In this document: one piece after another, positions 39,317 through 49,518 of the stretch
Position numbering within the stretch: the stretch's first letter is position 1
Layout: the number at the start of each line of letters is the position of its first letter
From: Macrococcus armenti
Lineage (GTDB): Bacteria > Bacillota > Bacilli > Staphylococcales > Staphylococcaceae
Assembly: GCF_020097135.1 (NCBI RefSeq)
Contig: NZ_CP083608.1
Coordinates: 1,488,001 to 1,552,000 of the forward strand
DNA length: 64,000 nt
Reading direction: 5' to 3'
Program-made: the position numbers and the translations under genes
Notes under the pieces: model-generated
Seen by the model: only the letters and a program-made list of their open reading frames with translations
Told to the model about the DNA's origin: nothing
Database searches by the model: none

Positions 39317-40561
39317 ATGTATCATACAATCGTAATCGGTGGCGGACCGAGCGGACTCATGGCAGCAATTAGCGCATCTGAATCCGGAAAGTCCGTACTA
39401 TTAATAGATAAAAAAGACAAGCTCGGAAGAAAGTTACAAATATCAGGTGGCGGCAGATGTAATGTGACAAATCGCGTTTCTCACGAGGAACTGATTGCGC
39501 ACTTACCCGGCAACGGTAAATTTTTATATAGCGCGTTTAATACATTTGATAACTTTTCTATCATAGCGTACTTCGAACAACTTGGTGTCGCACTTAAAGA
39601 AGAGGATCATGGTCGAATGTTTCCAGTATCTGATAACGCAAAGGATGTTGTAAACGCATTAAAAACGAAACTCGAAGAAAACAATGTAGAAGTCAAAACT
39701 AACAATAAAGTCGCTTCACTCTATATAGAGGATACGATTAAAGGTGTTATTTTGACCGATGACACAATTATTCAGTCAGAGAACGTTATTATTGCAACCG
39801 GCGGCAAAAGTGTACCACACACAGGTTCGACTGGAGATGGCTACGTATTCGCTGAACAGGCAGGACATACAATTACTGAATTGTTCCCTACGGAAGTGCC
39901 GATTACTTCAAGCGAACCATTTATTAAATCAAAAACATTACAAGGGTTAAGCTTACGTGATGTAGCATTAAGTGTATTGCGTAAAAACGGTAAACCACGT
40001 ATTACACATCAGATGGATATGATTTTCACCCACTTTGGAATATCAGGTCCTGCAGCACTGCGCTGTTCACAGTTTGTATACAAAGAACAAAAGAGCCAGA
40101 AAAAACAAGATATCACGATGATGATCGATTGCTTCCCTGATGAGACAATCGGCGCAGTCAAAAACAGAATAACGAAACTAATTGAATCCAATAAAGATAA
40201 AGCGATTAAAAACAGTTTGAAAGGCGTTATATCAGAACGATATTTATTATTTTTATTTGAACAGGCAGAACTGAATCCAGAACATAATGGCCATCATTTA
40301 AAAAAGGAAGCAGTAGAACTGTTTTGTGAATTATTAAAAGGGTTCAAGTTTAAAGTATACGGAACACAATCAATTGAAAAAGCATTCGTAACTGGTGGCG
40401 GTGTATCCGTTAAAGAGATTGTGCCGGCAACGATGCAGTCAAAGCTACACGACAATTTATATTTCTGTGGAGAAGTTTTAGACATTCATGGTTACACTGG
40501 AGGTTATAACATTACGAGCGCTCTCGTAACCGGATACGTTGCAGGTATGAACTGCAGATAA
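39317..40561 (+). CDS. ytfP: HI0933-like flavoprotein (YtfP)
   Basis: The ATG at 39317 follows AGGAGG; the protein is 414 aa. The N-terminal Rossmann motif [20 protein letters not shown] (about 5-24) binds FAD, and the family segments [17 protein letters not shown]-like ([17 protein letters not shown]), [12 protein letters not shown] and the C-terminal [13 protein letters not shown] are present. HI0933/YtfP proteins are NAD(P)/FAD-dependent oxidoreductases; related members act in flavin-dependent reactions including rRNA modification, but the substrate of this group is not firmly set. Divergent from murJ and ended by a terminator. Confidence 0.88.
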   Translation: MYHTIVIGGGPSGLMAAISASESGKSVLLIDKKDKLGRKLQISGGGRCNVTNRVSHEELIAHLPGNGKFLYSAFNTFDNFSIIAYFEQLGVALKEEDHGRMFPVSDNAKDVVNALKTKLEENNVEVKTNNKVASLYIEDTIKGVILTDDTIIQSENVIIATGGKSVPHTGSTGDGYVFAEQAGHTITELFPTEVPITSSEPFIKSKTLQGLSLRDVALSVLRKNGKPRITHQMDMIFTHFGISGPAALRCSQFVYKEQKSQKKQDITMMIDCFPDETIGAVKNRITKLIESNKDKAIKNSLKGVISERYLLFLFEQAELNPEHNGHHLKKEAVELFCELLKGFKFKVYGTQSIEKAFVTGGGVSVKEIVPATMQSKLHDNLYFCGEVLDIHGYTGGYNITSALVTGYVAGMNCR

Positions 40562-40571
40562 TATACAAATA

Positions 40572-40610
40572 AACAAAAAGGATTGAAGCGAACGCTTCAA
40601 TCCTTTTTGT
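40572..40610. terminator. Bidirectional terminator between ytfP and the rhodanese gene
   Basis: A 16-bp perfect stem (AAAAAGGATTGAAGCG and its complement) with a two-base centre lies between the convergent genes. Confidence 0.93.
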
Positions 40611-40900
40611 TATAAATATTGCTCTATTTCCGCCATGCCACCTTGTACATTGACAGCTTTAAAGTCATGTTCCATCAAATATTCTGTAACGCGCTCACTT
40701 CTAACGCCATGCGCACATACAATATAATATGTTTCATCGATTTTAAGCTCATGCATATGGTCCGGAATTGTATTCATCGGAATATGCAATGCACCTTCTA
40801 TCATTCCCATCTGTACTTCAAAATCTTCTCGTACATCAATGACATTTAATGATTCGCTCTGTAATTTTCTAACAAAATCTTTACTGCTGATCTCTAGCAT
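40610..40900 (-). CDS. Single-domain rhodanese-like protein
   Basis: The 96-aa protein covers one rhodanese domain (NVIDVREDFEVQMGMIEGALHIPMNTI), with the active-site cysteine loop CAHGVRSERV (Cys about 61). It probably carries sulfane sulfur as persulfide. Relatives are YtwF of Bacillus. It is 8 bp after leuS and could be co-transcribed. Confidence 0.88.
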   Translation of the reverse strand: MLEISSKDFVRKLQSESLNVIDVREDFEVQMGMIEGALHIPMNTIPDHMHELKIDETYYIVCAHGVRSERVTEYLMEHDFKAVNVQGGMAEIEQYL

Positions 40901-40908
40901 AAATCCTC

Positions 40909-43317
40909 CTAGTTCGCTACGATATTGACAAGTTTATTCGGTACTGCGATGACTTTACGTACTGTTTTTCCTTCAATTGCAGCTTGTACCGCTTCAAGTG
41001 ATAAAGCGAATGTTTCCATATCTCTTTTGTCCATATCTTTTGCAATCATTGCTTTTTGTTTCACTTTACCGTTTACTTGAATCACGATTTCAACTTCATT
41101 ATCTACTAGTTTACTTTCATCGTATTCTGGCCACGCTTCATAAGTAATCGTATCCGTGCCGCCAAGCTTCTCCCAAATTTCTTCCGTAATATGCGGTGCA
41201 ATCGGATTTAATAATTTTACGAAACCACGTATATGATCGATATTCAGTGCTTCTGATTTATATCCTTCATTGATGAATACCATCATTTGTGAAATCGCTG
41301 TGTTGAATCCTAATGTTTCATAGTCATCTGTCACTTTCTTCACAGTCTGGTGATACACTTTATCCATCGCTTCAACAGGTTGATCCGTAATTTTTTCACT
41401 TAATGTGCCATCTTCATTAATGAGTAAACGATAAACACGGTCTAAGAATCTGCGTGCACCATCTAATCCATTTGTACTCCATGCGATTGAAGCATCAAGT
41501 GGTCCCATGAACATTTCGTATAGACGTAATGTATCAGCCCCATGACTCGCTACAACATCGTCAGGATTAACGACGTTACCTTTAGATTTACTCATCTTCT
41601 CATTACCTTCACCAAGAATCATACCTTGGTTGAATAGTTTCTGGAATGGTTCTTTCGTGTGTACAACGCCTAAGTCGTAAAGTACTTTATGCCAGAAACG
41701 TGCGTATAGTAAGTGAAGTACCGCATGTTCTGCACCACCGATGTATAAATCTACCGGAAGCCATTTTTTCAGAAGTTCAGGGTCTGCGATCATTTCTGAA
41801 TTTTTCGGATCAATATATCGTAAGTAATACCAGCAGCTTCCTGCCCATTGTGGCATCGTATTCGTTTCACGGCGCCCTTTCATTCCTGTAACAGGGTCTG
41901 TGACGTTGACGAATTCATCAATATTTGCAAGTGGTGATTCACCTGTCCCTGATGGCATAATTTTATCTGTTTTCGGTAACATGAGCGGAAGTTCCTCTTC
42001 CGGAACAGTCGTCATCGATCCGTCTTCCCAAGTAATAACAGGAATTGGTTCGCCCCAGTAACGTTGACGAGAGAATAACCAGTCACGTAATTTATATGAT
42101 ACTTTCTTTTCACCAATCCCTTTAGCTTCAAGCATTTCAATCGCACGACGAATACCGTCTTCTTTGTTTAATCCATCAAGTTCACCAGAATGAATATGAA
42201 TGCCATCTCCAGTGTACGCCGACTCACTGTCTCCACCTTCAATAACAGGTTTAATGTCCAGACCGAACTGTTTCGCAAATTCAAAATCACGCTCATCATG
42301 TGCCGGAACGGCCATAATTGCACCTGTACCATATGATGCTAATACGTAATCTGAAATCCAGATCGGCATACGTTCTCCGTTAAACGGATTAACAGCATAG
42401 CTTCCTGTAAATACGCCCGTCTTATCTTTTGCAAGATCCGTTCGTTCAAGATCAGACTTACGTGCTGCCTGTTCCTGATATGCTTTAATTGCTTCAGCTT
42501 GCGCATCTGTCGTAATAGATGCAACTAATTCATGTTCCGGTGATAATACTGCATACGTCGCACCGTAAATAGTATCCGGACGTGTCGTAAACACTTTGAA
42601 TGATTGCGCTGTATTTTCAACTTCGAAAGCTACTTCCGCACCTTCAGAACGTCCAATCCAGTTACGCTGCATATCCTTTAATGACTCAGGCCAGTCAAGG
42701 TCATCTAAATCTTCAAGTAAACGATCTGCATATTCTGTAATTTTTAATACCCATTGACGCATCGGTTTACGGATAACAGGGTGACCGCCACGTTCTGATA
42801 CACCATCAATAACCTCTTCATTTGATAATACTGTACCAAGTGCCGGACACCAGTTAACCGCAACTTCATCAACATATGCTAAACCTTTTTTATACAGCTG
42901 GATAAAGATCCACTGTGTCCACTTATAATATTCAGGATCTGTCGTATTAATTTCACGGTCCCAGTCATAACTAAACCCAAGTTCCTGAATTTGACGTTTA
43001 AACGTCGCAATATTTTTCTCAGTAAATTCTGCAGGATCGTTCCCAGTATCAATTGCATACTGTTCTGCAGGTAAACCGAACGCATCCCACCCCATCGGAT
43101 GTAATACGTTATAACCTTGCATGCGTTTATAACGTGAAATAATATCTGTTGCAGTATAACCTTCCGGATGACCTACGTGAAGTCCAGCGCCAGACGGGTA
43201 TGGGAACATATCTAACGCATAGAAATTCTTCTCTTTATGCTCAGTCGTTTTAAATGTTTGGTGATCTAACCAGTACTTTTGCCATTTCTTCTCAATCGTT
43301 TGATGATTAAAACTCAT
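40909..43317 (-). CDS. leuS: Leucyl-tRNA synthetase
   Basis: LeuS charges tRNA-Leu. The ATG at 43317 after AAAGGAGG gives 802 aa, normal for bacterial LeuS; a longer in-frame extension runs into the leader. HIGH is seen as [10 protein letters not shown] (about 41-50), the editing domain includes [11 protein letters not shown] and [15 protein letters not shown], and KMSKS is EKMSKSKGN (about 571-579). A T-box precedes it. Confidence 0.97.
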   Translation of the reverse strand: MSFNHQTIEKKWQKYWLDHQTFKTTEHKEKNFYALDMFPYPSGAGLHVGHPEGYTATDIISRYKRMQGYNVLHPMGWDAFGLPAEQYAIDTGNDPAEFTEKNIATFKRQIQELGFSYDWDREINTTDPEYYKWTQWIFIQLYKKGLAYVDEVAVNWCPALGTVLSNEEVIDGVSERGGHPVIRKPMRQWVLKITEYADRLLEDLDDLDWPESLKDMQRNWIGRSEGAEVAFEVENTAQSFKVFTTRPDTIYGATYAVLSPEHELVASITTDAQAEAIKAYQEQAARKSDLERTDLAKDKTGVFTGSYAVNPFNGERMPIWISDYVLASYGTGAIMAVPAHDERDFEFAKQFGLDIKPVIEGGDSESAYTGDGIHIHSGELDGLNKEDGIRRAIEMLEAKGIGEKKVSYKLRDWLFSRQRYWGEPIPVITWEDGSMTTVPEEELPLMLPKTDKIMPSGTGESPLANIDEFVNVTDPVTGMKGRRETNTMPQWAGSCWYYLRYIDPKNSEMIADPELLKKWLPVDLYIGGAEHAVLHLLYARFWHKVLYDLGVVHTKEPFQKLFNQGMILGEGNEKMSKSKGNVVNPDDVVASHGADTLRLYEMFMGPLDASIAWSTNGLDGARRFLDRVYRLLINEDGTLSEKITDQPVEAMDKVYHQTVKKVTDDYETLGFNTAISQMMVFINEGYKSEALNIDHIRGFVKLLNPIAPHITEEIWEKLGGTDTITYEAWPEYDESKLVDNEVEIVIQVNGKVKQKAMIAKDMDKRDMETFALSLEAVQAAIEGKTVRKVIAVPNKLVNIVAN

Positions 43318-43334
43318 TATTATTCCTCCTTTAA

Positions 43335-43545
43335 TATAAAAAAGACAGTCATCCCAACAATAGGGACGACTGTCATATAGACAACCGCGGTACCACCCGC
43401 AATTCACTTTAAAAAGTGCAGCTTTAATTCATTCAATTCATACACCAGCAAGTTCGCATTGCACGTTTACCAGTTCACAGCAACCACTGGCTTTCTTAAA
43501 AACGATTCATGTTACTACTCTAGTTAAATCTATCATAAAGGTTCT
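43335..43545 (-). promoter_or_regulatory. T-box riboswitch leader of leuS
   Basis: On the minus strand the T-box core GCGGGTGGTACCGCGG lies at about 43398-43383, followed by the terminator stem ACAGTCGTCCC / GGGATGACTGT (43374-43344) and T6. Upstream, in GCGAACTTGCTGG, a CTT (Leu) codon follows GAA where the specifier is expected. It should raise leuS expression when tRNA-Leu is uncharged. Confidence 0.92.
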
Positions 43546-43646
43546 ACATTTTTTTCGCAACCCTTTTCACGAAAGTTACATTTTTTAATTTAACACTATT
43601 ATTTTTAATTGTGCGAATATTTTAAAAAATCGGTGCAATTTTTCCC

Positions 43647-44816
43647 TTATTCATATAAGTTAATGCGTCGATCAAATACATATAAAAATATAAATCCGAT
43701 ACAAATAAATATAATCATCGCAATAAACATTATATTCATATTATATTGATCTACTAAAAATCCACCGAGTAGCGGTCCGATTGCACGTCCAAGTGTCGCC
43801 GTTGAATTCACAATCCCCTGATACACACCTGTACGACCTTTTGGCGCGAGCATATTAGCAATTGTCGGTACTGCCGGCCAGACGAACATCTCGCCGATTG
43901 TTAATATAATCATACCTGCTGCAAACATCATAAATGACTGCGCAAAGCTCGTTACGATATAAGAAATGATAAAGATGACAAACCCTATCGCAATTTGTGC
44001 TTTTATTCGTGTCTGGAGTCTGTCGATAATAGGCGCAATTAATGGTTGTCCGGCGATGATTAAAACACCGTTAATCGCCCAGAGTGAACTGTATGCTTTA
44101 AGCGGGATTCCTAAATCCTGTGTATAGCTTGAAATCGTTGATTGCCATTGTACGTATCCAATCCAGCACATGCAGTATGCAGCACAAACTAAAAGTAACG
44201 CATTAAATTTAGTTTTATCCTTAATATTACCGACGTCGCGCATAACATTACTGCCAGATATGACCGGTTTAGCTGAACGGTAACCGAACAGTGCGATAAA
44301 GAAAAATACTGCATACATTAAGAAGTTTAATATAAAAATATACGTAAAACTTAGATCCGCTATAAACCCACCGAGCGCAGCACCGAGTGCGACACCGATA
44401 TTCTGCGATAAATATATTGCGTTGAACGTTTTACGTCCCCCTTCTGGCCAGGCGCTTCCTGCCATCGCATAAATCGATGGGAATACGATACCAGAACCGA
44501 ATCCGAGTATAACAAGCCATATTGCATACCATGGCCAGCCATGTAAAAAGATAATACCGAGTAAACTTAGCCCAGAAATAATAATTCCAATTAATATCGA
44601 GCGATAACCTCCGATTTTGTCAAACAACGTTCCACCTAATAAATTACCAAGTACCGATGCACCAGAATTGAGCATTAGTACAAATCCTGCGAGACTTAGG
44701 CTTTTGCCGAGTTCATTATGCAAATAAATTGTATTCAGTGGCCAAATTAAACTTGCACCAGTTACATTAACTGCCATACCGATGACAAGCAACCATACAA
44801 TCTTTGGCATTTTCAT
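43647..44816 (-). CDS. Major facilitator superfamily transporter
   Basis: The 389-aa protein has 12 predicted membrane helices and the MFS loop motif GGTLFDKIGGYRSIL (about 60-74) between helices 2 and 3, with a second related loop near the middle (APIIDRLQTRIKAQ). It resembles drug:H+ antiporter-type (DHA1) proteins such as Bacillus YttB, but the substrate cannot be predicted. It is monocistronic and divergent from ytqA. Confidence 0.85.
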   Translation of the reverse strand: MKMPKIVWLLVIGMAVNVTGASLIWPLNTIYLHNELGKSLSLAGFVLMLNSGASVLGNLLGGTLFDKIGGYRSILIGIIISGLSLLGIIFLHGWPWYAIWLVILGFGSGIVFPSIYAMAGSAWPEGGRKTFNAIYLSQNIGVALGAALGGFIADLSFTYIFILNFLMYAVFFFIALFGYRSAKPVISGSNVMRDVGNIKDKTKFNALLLVCAAYCMCWIGYVQWQSTISSYTQDLGIPLKAYSSLWAINGVLIIAGQPLIAPIIDRLQTRIKAQIAIGFVIFIISYIVTSFAQSFMMFAAGMIILTIGEMFVWPAVPTIANMLAPKGRTGVYQGIVNSTATLGRAIGPLLGGFLVDQYNMNIMFIAMIIFICIGFIFLYVFDRRINLYE

Positions 44817-44902
44817 AGATTTACCTCACCTTCTGTATGTATTTATCCCCAAATATCTCTATTATATGTTAAAATCCTTATATTAAGAAAGAGGGAAGAT
44901 TT

Positions 44903-45847
44903 ATGAAACCATTTAAATATGCATTTGATGAAAAAAGATATCATACATGGAACTATCATTTACGTAATAAATTCGGCAAGAAAATATTTAAAGTTGCACT
45001 TGAAGGTGGATTTGACTGTCCGAACCGTGATGGTACTGTCGCATTTGGCGGTTGTACGTTCTGCTCAGCAGCAGGTAGCGGTGACTTTGCAGGAGACCGT
45101 GTTGACTCGATTCCGGTTCAGTTCGAAAAAATAAAAACTAAAATGCACGAAAAGTGGCAGGATGGAGAATATATCGCATACTTCCAGGCATTTACTAATA
45201 CGCATGCACCGCTCGAAGTGTTAAAGGAAAAATACGAGGCGGCACTCGCAATTCCTGGTGTTGTCGGTCTGTCCATAGCAACGCGTCCGGACTGTTTACC
45301 GGATGATGTCGTAGAATATTTAGCAGAACTTAATGAACGCACTTATTTATGGGTGGAGCTCGGATTACAAACGGTACATGAGAAAACATCAAATATTATT
45401 AACCGTGCACATGATATGCAATGTTATTATGATGGCGTTGCAAAGCTGCGTAAACATAACATTAACATATGCACGCATATCATTAACGGCTTACCATTAG
45501 AAGATTACGATATGATGATGGAAACAGCACGCGTCGTGTCACAAATGGATGTTCAGGGCATTAAAATACATCTGCTGCATTTACTGAAAGGAACACCTAT
45601 GGTTAAGCAGTACGAGAAAGGCATGCTTGAATTTATGGATCAGGAAACGTACGTTAAACTTGTTGCTGATCAACTTGAAATATTACCTGAAGAAATGATT
45701 ATTCACCGCATCACAGGTGATGGACCAATTGATTTAATGATTGGACCAATGTGGAGCGTGAACAAATGGGAAGTTCTAAACGGAATTGATGATGAATTAA
45801 AGCGACGTAACAGCTATCAGGGCAAATATTTTGGAGTACAGCAATGA
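44903..45847 (+). CDS. ytqA: Radical SAM protein YtqA (TIGR01212 type)
   Basis: The 314-aa protein has a radical-SAM cluster motif in CPNRDGTVAFGGCTFC (about 37-52), with cysteine spacing longer than the usual CxxxCxxC and typical of the Elp3-related YtqA/YhcC group. Later segments HIINGLPLEDYDMM and WVELGLQT fit the TIM-barrel core. The physiological substrate is unknown; an RNA-modifying role has been suggested from neighbours. It overlaps the methyltransferase gene by four bases. Confidence 0.87.
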   Translation: MKPFKYAFDEKRYHTWNYHLRNKFGKKIFKVALEGGFDCPNRDGTVAFGGCTFCSAAGSGDFAGDRVDSIPVQFEKIKTKMHEKWQDGEYIAYFQAFTNTHAPLEVLKEKYEAALAIPGVVGLSIATRPDCLPDDVVEYLAELNERTYLWVELGLQTVHEKTSNIINRAHDMQCYYDGVAKLRKHNINICTHIINGLPLEDYDMMMETARVVSQMDVQGIKIHLLHLLKGTPMVKQYEKGMLEFMDQETYVKLVADQLEILPEEMIIHRITGDGPIDLMIGPMWSVNKWEVLNGIDDELKRRNSYQGKYFGVQQ

Positions 45848-46395
45848 AAGCACTCGGCATACTCCCATTTGCACGCAACTTAATTGATACGTATATTGAT
45901 GAAGCCGTTACAGTCATTGATGCGACTTGTGGCAACGGTAACGATACTTTATATTTAGCAAAGCAATTAAACGGAACGGGCCATATTCATGCATTCGATA
46001 TACAGCAGACAGCTATTGATAATTCCAGAATTAAGACCGCTGAATATCATAATATTACATTCCATCTTGATGGACATGAAAATGTACTGAATTATGTTCA
46101 GTCGCCAGTCCGACTTGCAATTTTTAATTTAGGCTATTTACCTAAAGGTGATAAATCTATCGTAACTTTACCTGATACGACAATTTTGGCGATTGAACGT
46201 ATTTTTTCTATTCTGGAAACTGAAGGCATTATCATACTCGTTATTTATCCGGGCCATGCTGAAGGTAGAATAGAAAAAGATGCAGTATTAAATTACTTAA
46301 AGCAGTTTGATCAGGAAAAAGCACATATATATAAATATGAATTTATTAATCAGAAAAACAATCCACCCTTTATATGCGCAATAGAAAAACGCTGA
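45844..46395 (+). CDS. ytqB: Class I SAM-dependent methyltransferase YtqB
   Basis: The 183-aa protein has the SAM-binding motif VIDATCGNGNDTLYLAKQL (about 22-40), HAFDIQQTAIDNS and the catalytic-type NLGYLPKGDK (NPPY-like, about 96-105). YtqB homologues bind SAM and are related to rRNA small-subunit methyltransferases; recent work on this family points to tRNA or rRNA modification. Translational coupling to YtqA suggests the two act on the same RNA substrate. Confidence 0.87.
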   Translation: MKALGILPFARNLIDTYIDEAVTVIDATCGNGNDTLYLAKQLNGTGHIHAFDIQQTAIDNSRIKTAEYHNITFHLDGHENVLNYVQSPVRLAIFNLGYLPKGDKSIVTLPDTTILAIERIFSILETEGIIILVIYPGHAEGRIEKDAVLNYLKQFDQEKAHIYKYEFINQKNNPPFICAIEKR

Positions 46396-46416
46396 TCAAT
46401 TGATCAGCGTTTTCAT
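46385..46416. terminator. Bidirectional terminator between ytqB and rot
   Basis: The perfect palindromic stem AAACGCTGATCA / TGATCAGCGTTT lies at the end of ytqB and next to the rot stop codon, flanked by A and T residues. Confidence 0.85.
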
Positions 46417-46820
46417 TATTCACAAATATCCATAATCGCATCAAAATGTGCTTTCATTTTATCTTTCTTTCTTTTTAAAGCATCACACGCACAGTTTACG
46501 ATTTCTTCCTTAACAGCTAATTTATCTTCATTATAATAAATCATTACCGTTCGTTCATCATCTGCCGGGCGCACCTTTTTTATCCAGCCATTTTCAACTA
46601 ATGTATTATAAAATCTCGTACGTTTATATGGCTTAATATTTAAATATTCATCAAGTGCTTTCATCGACATCGGCCCTTTTTCCCAGAGCGCTACCATTAC
46701 GATGTATTCTTCCTTCTTTAAATTAAACTGATTGCTAATCAGATCAAATACTTCATCTATTTCTTTTTGAAGTTCATTAAGTAATACCATATCACTTACT
46801 TCATTTTTAAACTTTGACAT
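46416..46820 (-). CDS. rot: Rot-like SarA/MarR-family regulator
   Basis: This 134-aa winged-helix protein contains the KPYKRTRFYNTLVENGW recognition-helix region (about 72-88) and the wing with the SarA-family signature PADDERTVMIYYNE (about 93-106), almost as in S. aureus Rot. Rot represses exotoxins and activates surface proteins there. The gene sits next to the lysophospholipase-like gene as in Staphylococcus, supporting orthology. Targets in this organism are not known, and few classic toxins may be present; it could control other secreted proteins. Confidence 0.85.
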   Translation of the reverse strand: MSKFKNEVSDMVLLNELQKEIDEVFDLISNQFNLKKEEYIVMVALWEKGPMSMKALDEYLNIKPYKRTRFYNTLVENGWIKKVRPADDERTVMIYYNEDKLAVKEEIVNCACDALKRKKDKMKAHFDAIMDICE

Positions 46821-46849
46821 AATTCCACCTCATAAAAACCAATATCATA

Positions 46850-47668
46850 CTATATACCCGTTTCTTCCGTTATCAACCCAATATAATTCATTCTGTTGTT
46901 CATAAACGATTCAATGTAGTATAAAACATTCTCGCGTTCTGGTTCATTGTGTAATTCATGATATAATGTTCGCCAGTTTTTAATATAAATCTCTGAAGAA
47001 TTAATTTCTCGTGTAAATAATTTTATCTGTTCAACATCAGCAACTTTATCTGCATCACTATACATGATCATCATCGGAATATCACCGATTTTATGAATGT
47101 GTTCCATCGTTGTTTTCATCGTTTCGATAATTGATTTATATAAATTAAAACTTACTTTTTGAACCATTAACGTATCCTTTTTAAGTTCATCTATATTTGA
47201 TTGATCACGCGTTAAATTTTCAAGCGGAATATTCATATCAAACTTCGCTTCTTTTGAAATTGAGCTGAGTCCTGAAGCTAAAAAGTTCTTTCGTGTTGTA
47301 ACTGTATTCTGGAACCCGAATAGTGGTGAAATAAATACTATGCCTTCCAGCTTTAAATTTACGCTTTCCAGTAAGTTCGTAATAATAAGACCACCAAGTC
47401 CGATACCAACTAAAAATACAGGTAAATGATATTCTTCAGCGACATCAATCCACTCTAATACTTTTTCTCCATACTCATCAAATGATTCAATATGGCCACG
47501 ATTAACACGTGATGTCTGTCCTTGTCCCGGTAGATCTCCCATAATGACATGATAACCATCCCGACGCAATCGTGTAATAAACCACGCGTATCTTCCGTGA
47601 TGTTCTAATATATTATGAACGACGACAACAACGCCTTTAGGTGTACGTTCTGTTTCCCACTTCCACAT
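46850..47668 (-). CDS. Alpha/beta hydrolase (monoacylglycerol lipase/lysophospholipase-like) lacking the nucleophile serine
   Basis: The 272-aa protein has the serine aminopeptidase S33/lysophospholipase (Hydrolase_4) fold: VVVHNILEHHGRYAWFITRL (about 14-33), MGDLPGQGQTSR (about 43-54), the Asp region MMIMYSDADKVAD (about 199-211) and the His region TLYHELHNEPERENV (about 236-250). The nucleophile elbow, which should be GxSxG, reads VGIGLGG (about 94-100), so the serine is glycine. It may be a non-catalytic or altered member. It is the neighbour of rot as in Staphylococcus, and follows it upstream on the same strand. Confidence 0.82.
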   Translation of the reverse strand: MWKWETERTPKGVVVVVHNILEHHGRYAWFITRLRRDGYHVIMGDLPGQGQTSRVNRGHIESFDEYGEKVLEWIDVAEEYHLPVFLVGIGLGGLIITNLLESVNLKLEGIVFISPLFGFQNTVTTRKNFLASGLSSISKEAKFDMNIPLENLTRDQSNIDELKKDTLMVQKVSFNLYKSIIETMKTTMEHIHKIGDIPMMIMYSDADKVADVEQIKLFTREINSSEIYIKNWRTLYHELHNEPERENVLYYIESFMNNRMNYIGLITEETGI

Positions 47669-47754
47669 AGTTATGCTCCTTTAATGTTTCTAACCTCTGT
47701 ATATTAATGATAAAATCATTATAACAAAAAAAATTATTTAATGGAGGGAAATAT

Positions 47755-48270
47755 ATGCTATATGAGTATGATGGCATGATGCCTGAAATTGATGTCAGTG
47801 CATTTGTTGCACCGAATGCAGTTATTACCGGTGACGTTAAAGTAGGACGCGACGCTACGATTTGGTATGGGACTGTTATTCGAGGAGACGTAGCACCTGT
47901 ATCGATTGGAAACGGAACGAATGTACAGGATTTATGCTGTTTACATCAGTCTGGTGGAAAACCACTTATCATCGAAGACAACGTAACAATTGGTCACCGT
48001 GTTACACTTCATTCACCAATCATTCGAAAAAATGCATTGATCGGGATGGATTCAACAATTCTTGACGGTGCTGAAATTGGTGAGAACGCGTTTATCGGTG
48101 CAGGTTCACTCGTACCACCCGGCAAGAAAATTCCACCGAACACTTTAGCGTTCGGTCGTCCTGCTAAAGTGATTCGCGAACTAACAGAAGAAGATAAAAA
48201 GGAAATGGCTGCAAATATTGAGCGTTATATCTCAAAAGGAAAGCAGTACAAAAAAATTCACGAACAATAA
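47755..48270 (+). CDS. Gamma-carbonic-anhydrase-like protein (YtoA)
   Basis: The 171-aa protein is a left-handed beta-helix of hexapeptide repeats (about 10-150) with metal-ligand histidines in DLCCLHQSG (about 64), NVTIGHRVTLHS (about 81 and 86). RGDVAPVSIGNGTNVQD is the family signature. It could be a zinc carbonic anhydrase or a related acyltransferase-like protein (PaaY/YrdA group); activity in short members is not always found. The strong GGAGGG ribosome site sets the start. Monocistronic. Confidence 0.85.
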   Translation: MLYEYDGMMPEIDVSAFVAPNAVITGDVKVGRDATIWYGTVIRGDVAPVSIGNGTNVQDLCCLHQSGGKPLIIEDNVTIGHRVTLHSPIIRKNALIGMDSTILDGAEIGENAFIGAGSLVPPGKKIPPNTLAFGRPAKVIRELTEEDKKEMAANIERYISKGKQYKKIHEQ

Positions 48271-48308
48271 AAAGGTGATGTGAGACAAGTCTCACATCAC
48301 CTTTTTAT
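48269..48308. terminator. Bidirectional terminator
   Basis: AAAAGGTGATGTGAGA pairs perfectly with TCTCACATCACCTTTT between two convergent genes. Confidence 0.93.
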
Positions 48309-48643
48309 TAAGCAATTCCAAATTTTCTATGCATGAATGGTGTAGCAGCAATAATGAAGCTTAATAAAAATTCATAGAACATAGAGAAAAAATTCGTAAA
48401 GAAGAATGTTACGTTATGAAATAATACCGCTCCGATACCTTCTGCACCGTATAAGAAGTTTACATCGATTGCATTATCAATTAAGTTTAATACGATGATA
48501 ACAACAGCCATCGTCCATGCTTTTTTCGTAAAAATTGCAACGATTAACGCAATAATCGTAATTAAAATTGGTTCAAAAACGAACATCTGGAAAAATGGAT
48601 CGAGTGGAGTTCCAAAAATATAAAACGCCATATCTTTAAACAT
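48308..48643 (-). CDS. Hypothetical membrane protein (111 aa)
   Basis: The protein has about three membrane helices (about 18-38, 44-65 with VVIIVLNLIDNAID, and 82-103) and no signal peptide or recognised motif. The start is supported by AAGAGGTG. It is a single gene with its own terminator. I do not recognise a family. Confidence 0.65.
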   Translation of the reverse strand: MFKDMAFYIFGTPLDPFFQMFVFEPILITIIALIVAIFTKKAWTMAVVIIVLNLIDNAIDVNFLYGAEGIGAVLFHNVTFFFTNFFSMFYEFLLSFIIAATPFMHRKFGIA

Positions 48644-48756
48644 ATAGACACCTCTTCATTTATAAATCTAAGACATCTTTATCTTAACACCATTCAATCA
48701 ATTTAGATGTTAAGATTTCTTAAAGATTGGCGTATTTCTTTACATTAAATTAACAA

Positions 48757-49425
48757 TTAAAATGTTGTAACGACATCATCGTAATCACGACGTACTTTCG
48801 GACGTTTCGGTCCTTCTGCACGATAGCCGAAAGCGACCATTACTGAAATGCCTTCTAATTCAGGGTTCATAACACCATGTTTCGCTAATATGTCGTTAAC
48901 AACTTCATAATTAAATCCTTCAATCGGGCATGAATCAATACCAATTTCAGCTGCTGCTGTCATCATGTTTCCGAGCGCAATATACGTCTGTTTACTCGCC
49001 CAGTCAAATAATGCGCGTTCATTATTTGCAACATCAATATCATTCGTCTGGAAGCTTTCATATATGCCAATCATCTTCTGTAATATTTCGTTGTTGTTTA
49101 CACGTGGTCCGAAATGATTTTTAAATAATTCAGAATCATAACGTGCATTTCGTTTCGCTAAAATTAATACGAAGTGACTCGCAGTATCTAACTGACCTTT
49201 CGCTGCACCCCAGCCTACTTGTTTAATTTCTTCTTTAACCGTTTCATTTTCTAAAATTATGAAACGCCACGGCTCTAAACCAATTGACGATGGACTCAGG
49301 CGACCGACTTCTAGAATGAATTTCATATCACTTTCATCAACCGGTTTATCCTTATCAAATACTTTCGTAGCAAAGCGATAATTATGCGCTTCTAAAATTT
49401 GTGCTTTTAATTGTTCATTATTCAT
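48757..49425 (-). CDS. NAD(P)H-dependent nitroreductase-family flavoprotein
   Basis: The ATG at 49425 after AAGAAGGGAT gives 222 aa. The FMN-binding segments RFATKVFDKDKPV (about 13-25), RLSPSSIGLEPWRFIIL (about 40-56), the central SFQTNDIDVANNERALFDWA and late FGYRAEGPKRPKVR show the NfsB/YfkO-type nitroreductase fold. Such enzymes reduce nitro groups, quinones or flavins; the physiological substrate is unknown. An upstream in-frame ATG without a ribosome site was not used. Confidence 0.88.
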   Translation of the reverse strand: MNNEQLKAQILEAHNYRFATKVFDKDKPVDESDMKFILEVGRLSPSSIGLEPWRFIILENETVKEEIKQVGWGAAKGQLDTASHFVLILAKRNARYDSELFKNHFGPRVNNNEILQKMIGIYESFQTNDIDVANNERALFDWASKQTYIALGNMMTAAAEIGIDSCPIEGFNYEVVNDILAKHGVMNPELEGISVMVAFGYRAEGPKRPKVRRDYDDVVTTF

Positions 49426-49487
49426 ATTATCCCTTCTTTCATCTTGATAATATGTAATAAATGCATGCATGTAAAGTAGAACGAATT

Positions 49488-49518
49488 ATAAAAAAAGAAG
49501 CCCTGAATGGACTTCAAA
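49488..49518 (-). terminator. Terminator of the VOC gene
   Basis: GAAGCCC pairs with GGACTTC with one wobble, and T7 follows on the minus strand just after the stop codon. Confidence 0.6.

Noticed and set aside
43318-43407. An N-terminal extension of leuS
   Set aside because: It lies in the T-box terminator region and has Cys/Trp/Tyr-rich chance sequence; the ATG at 43317 follows AAAGGAGG.
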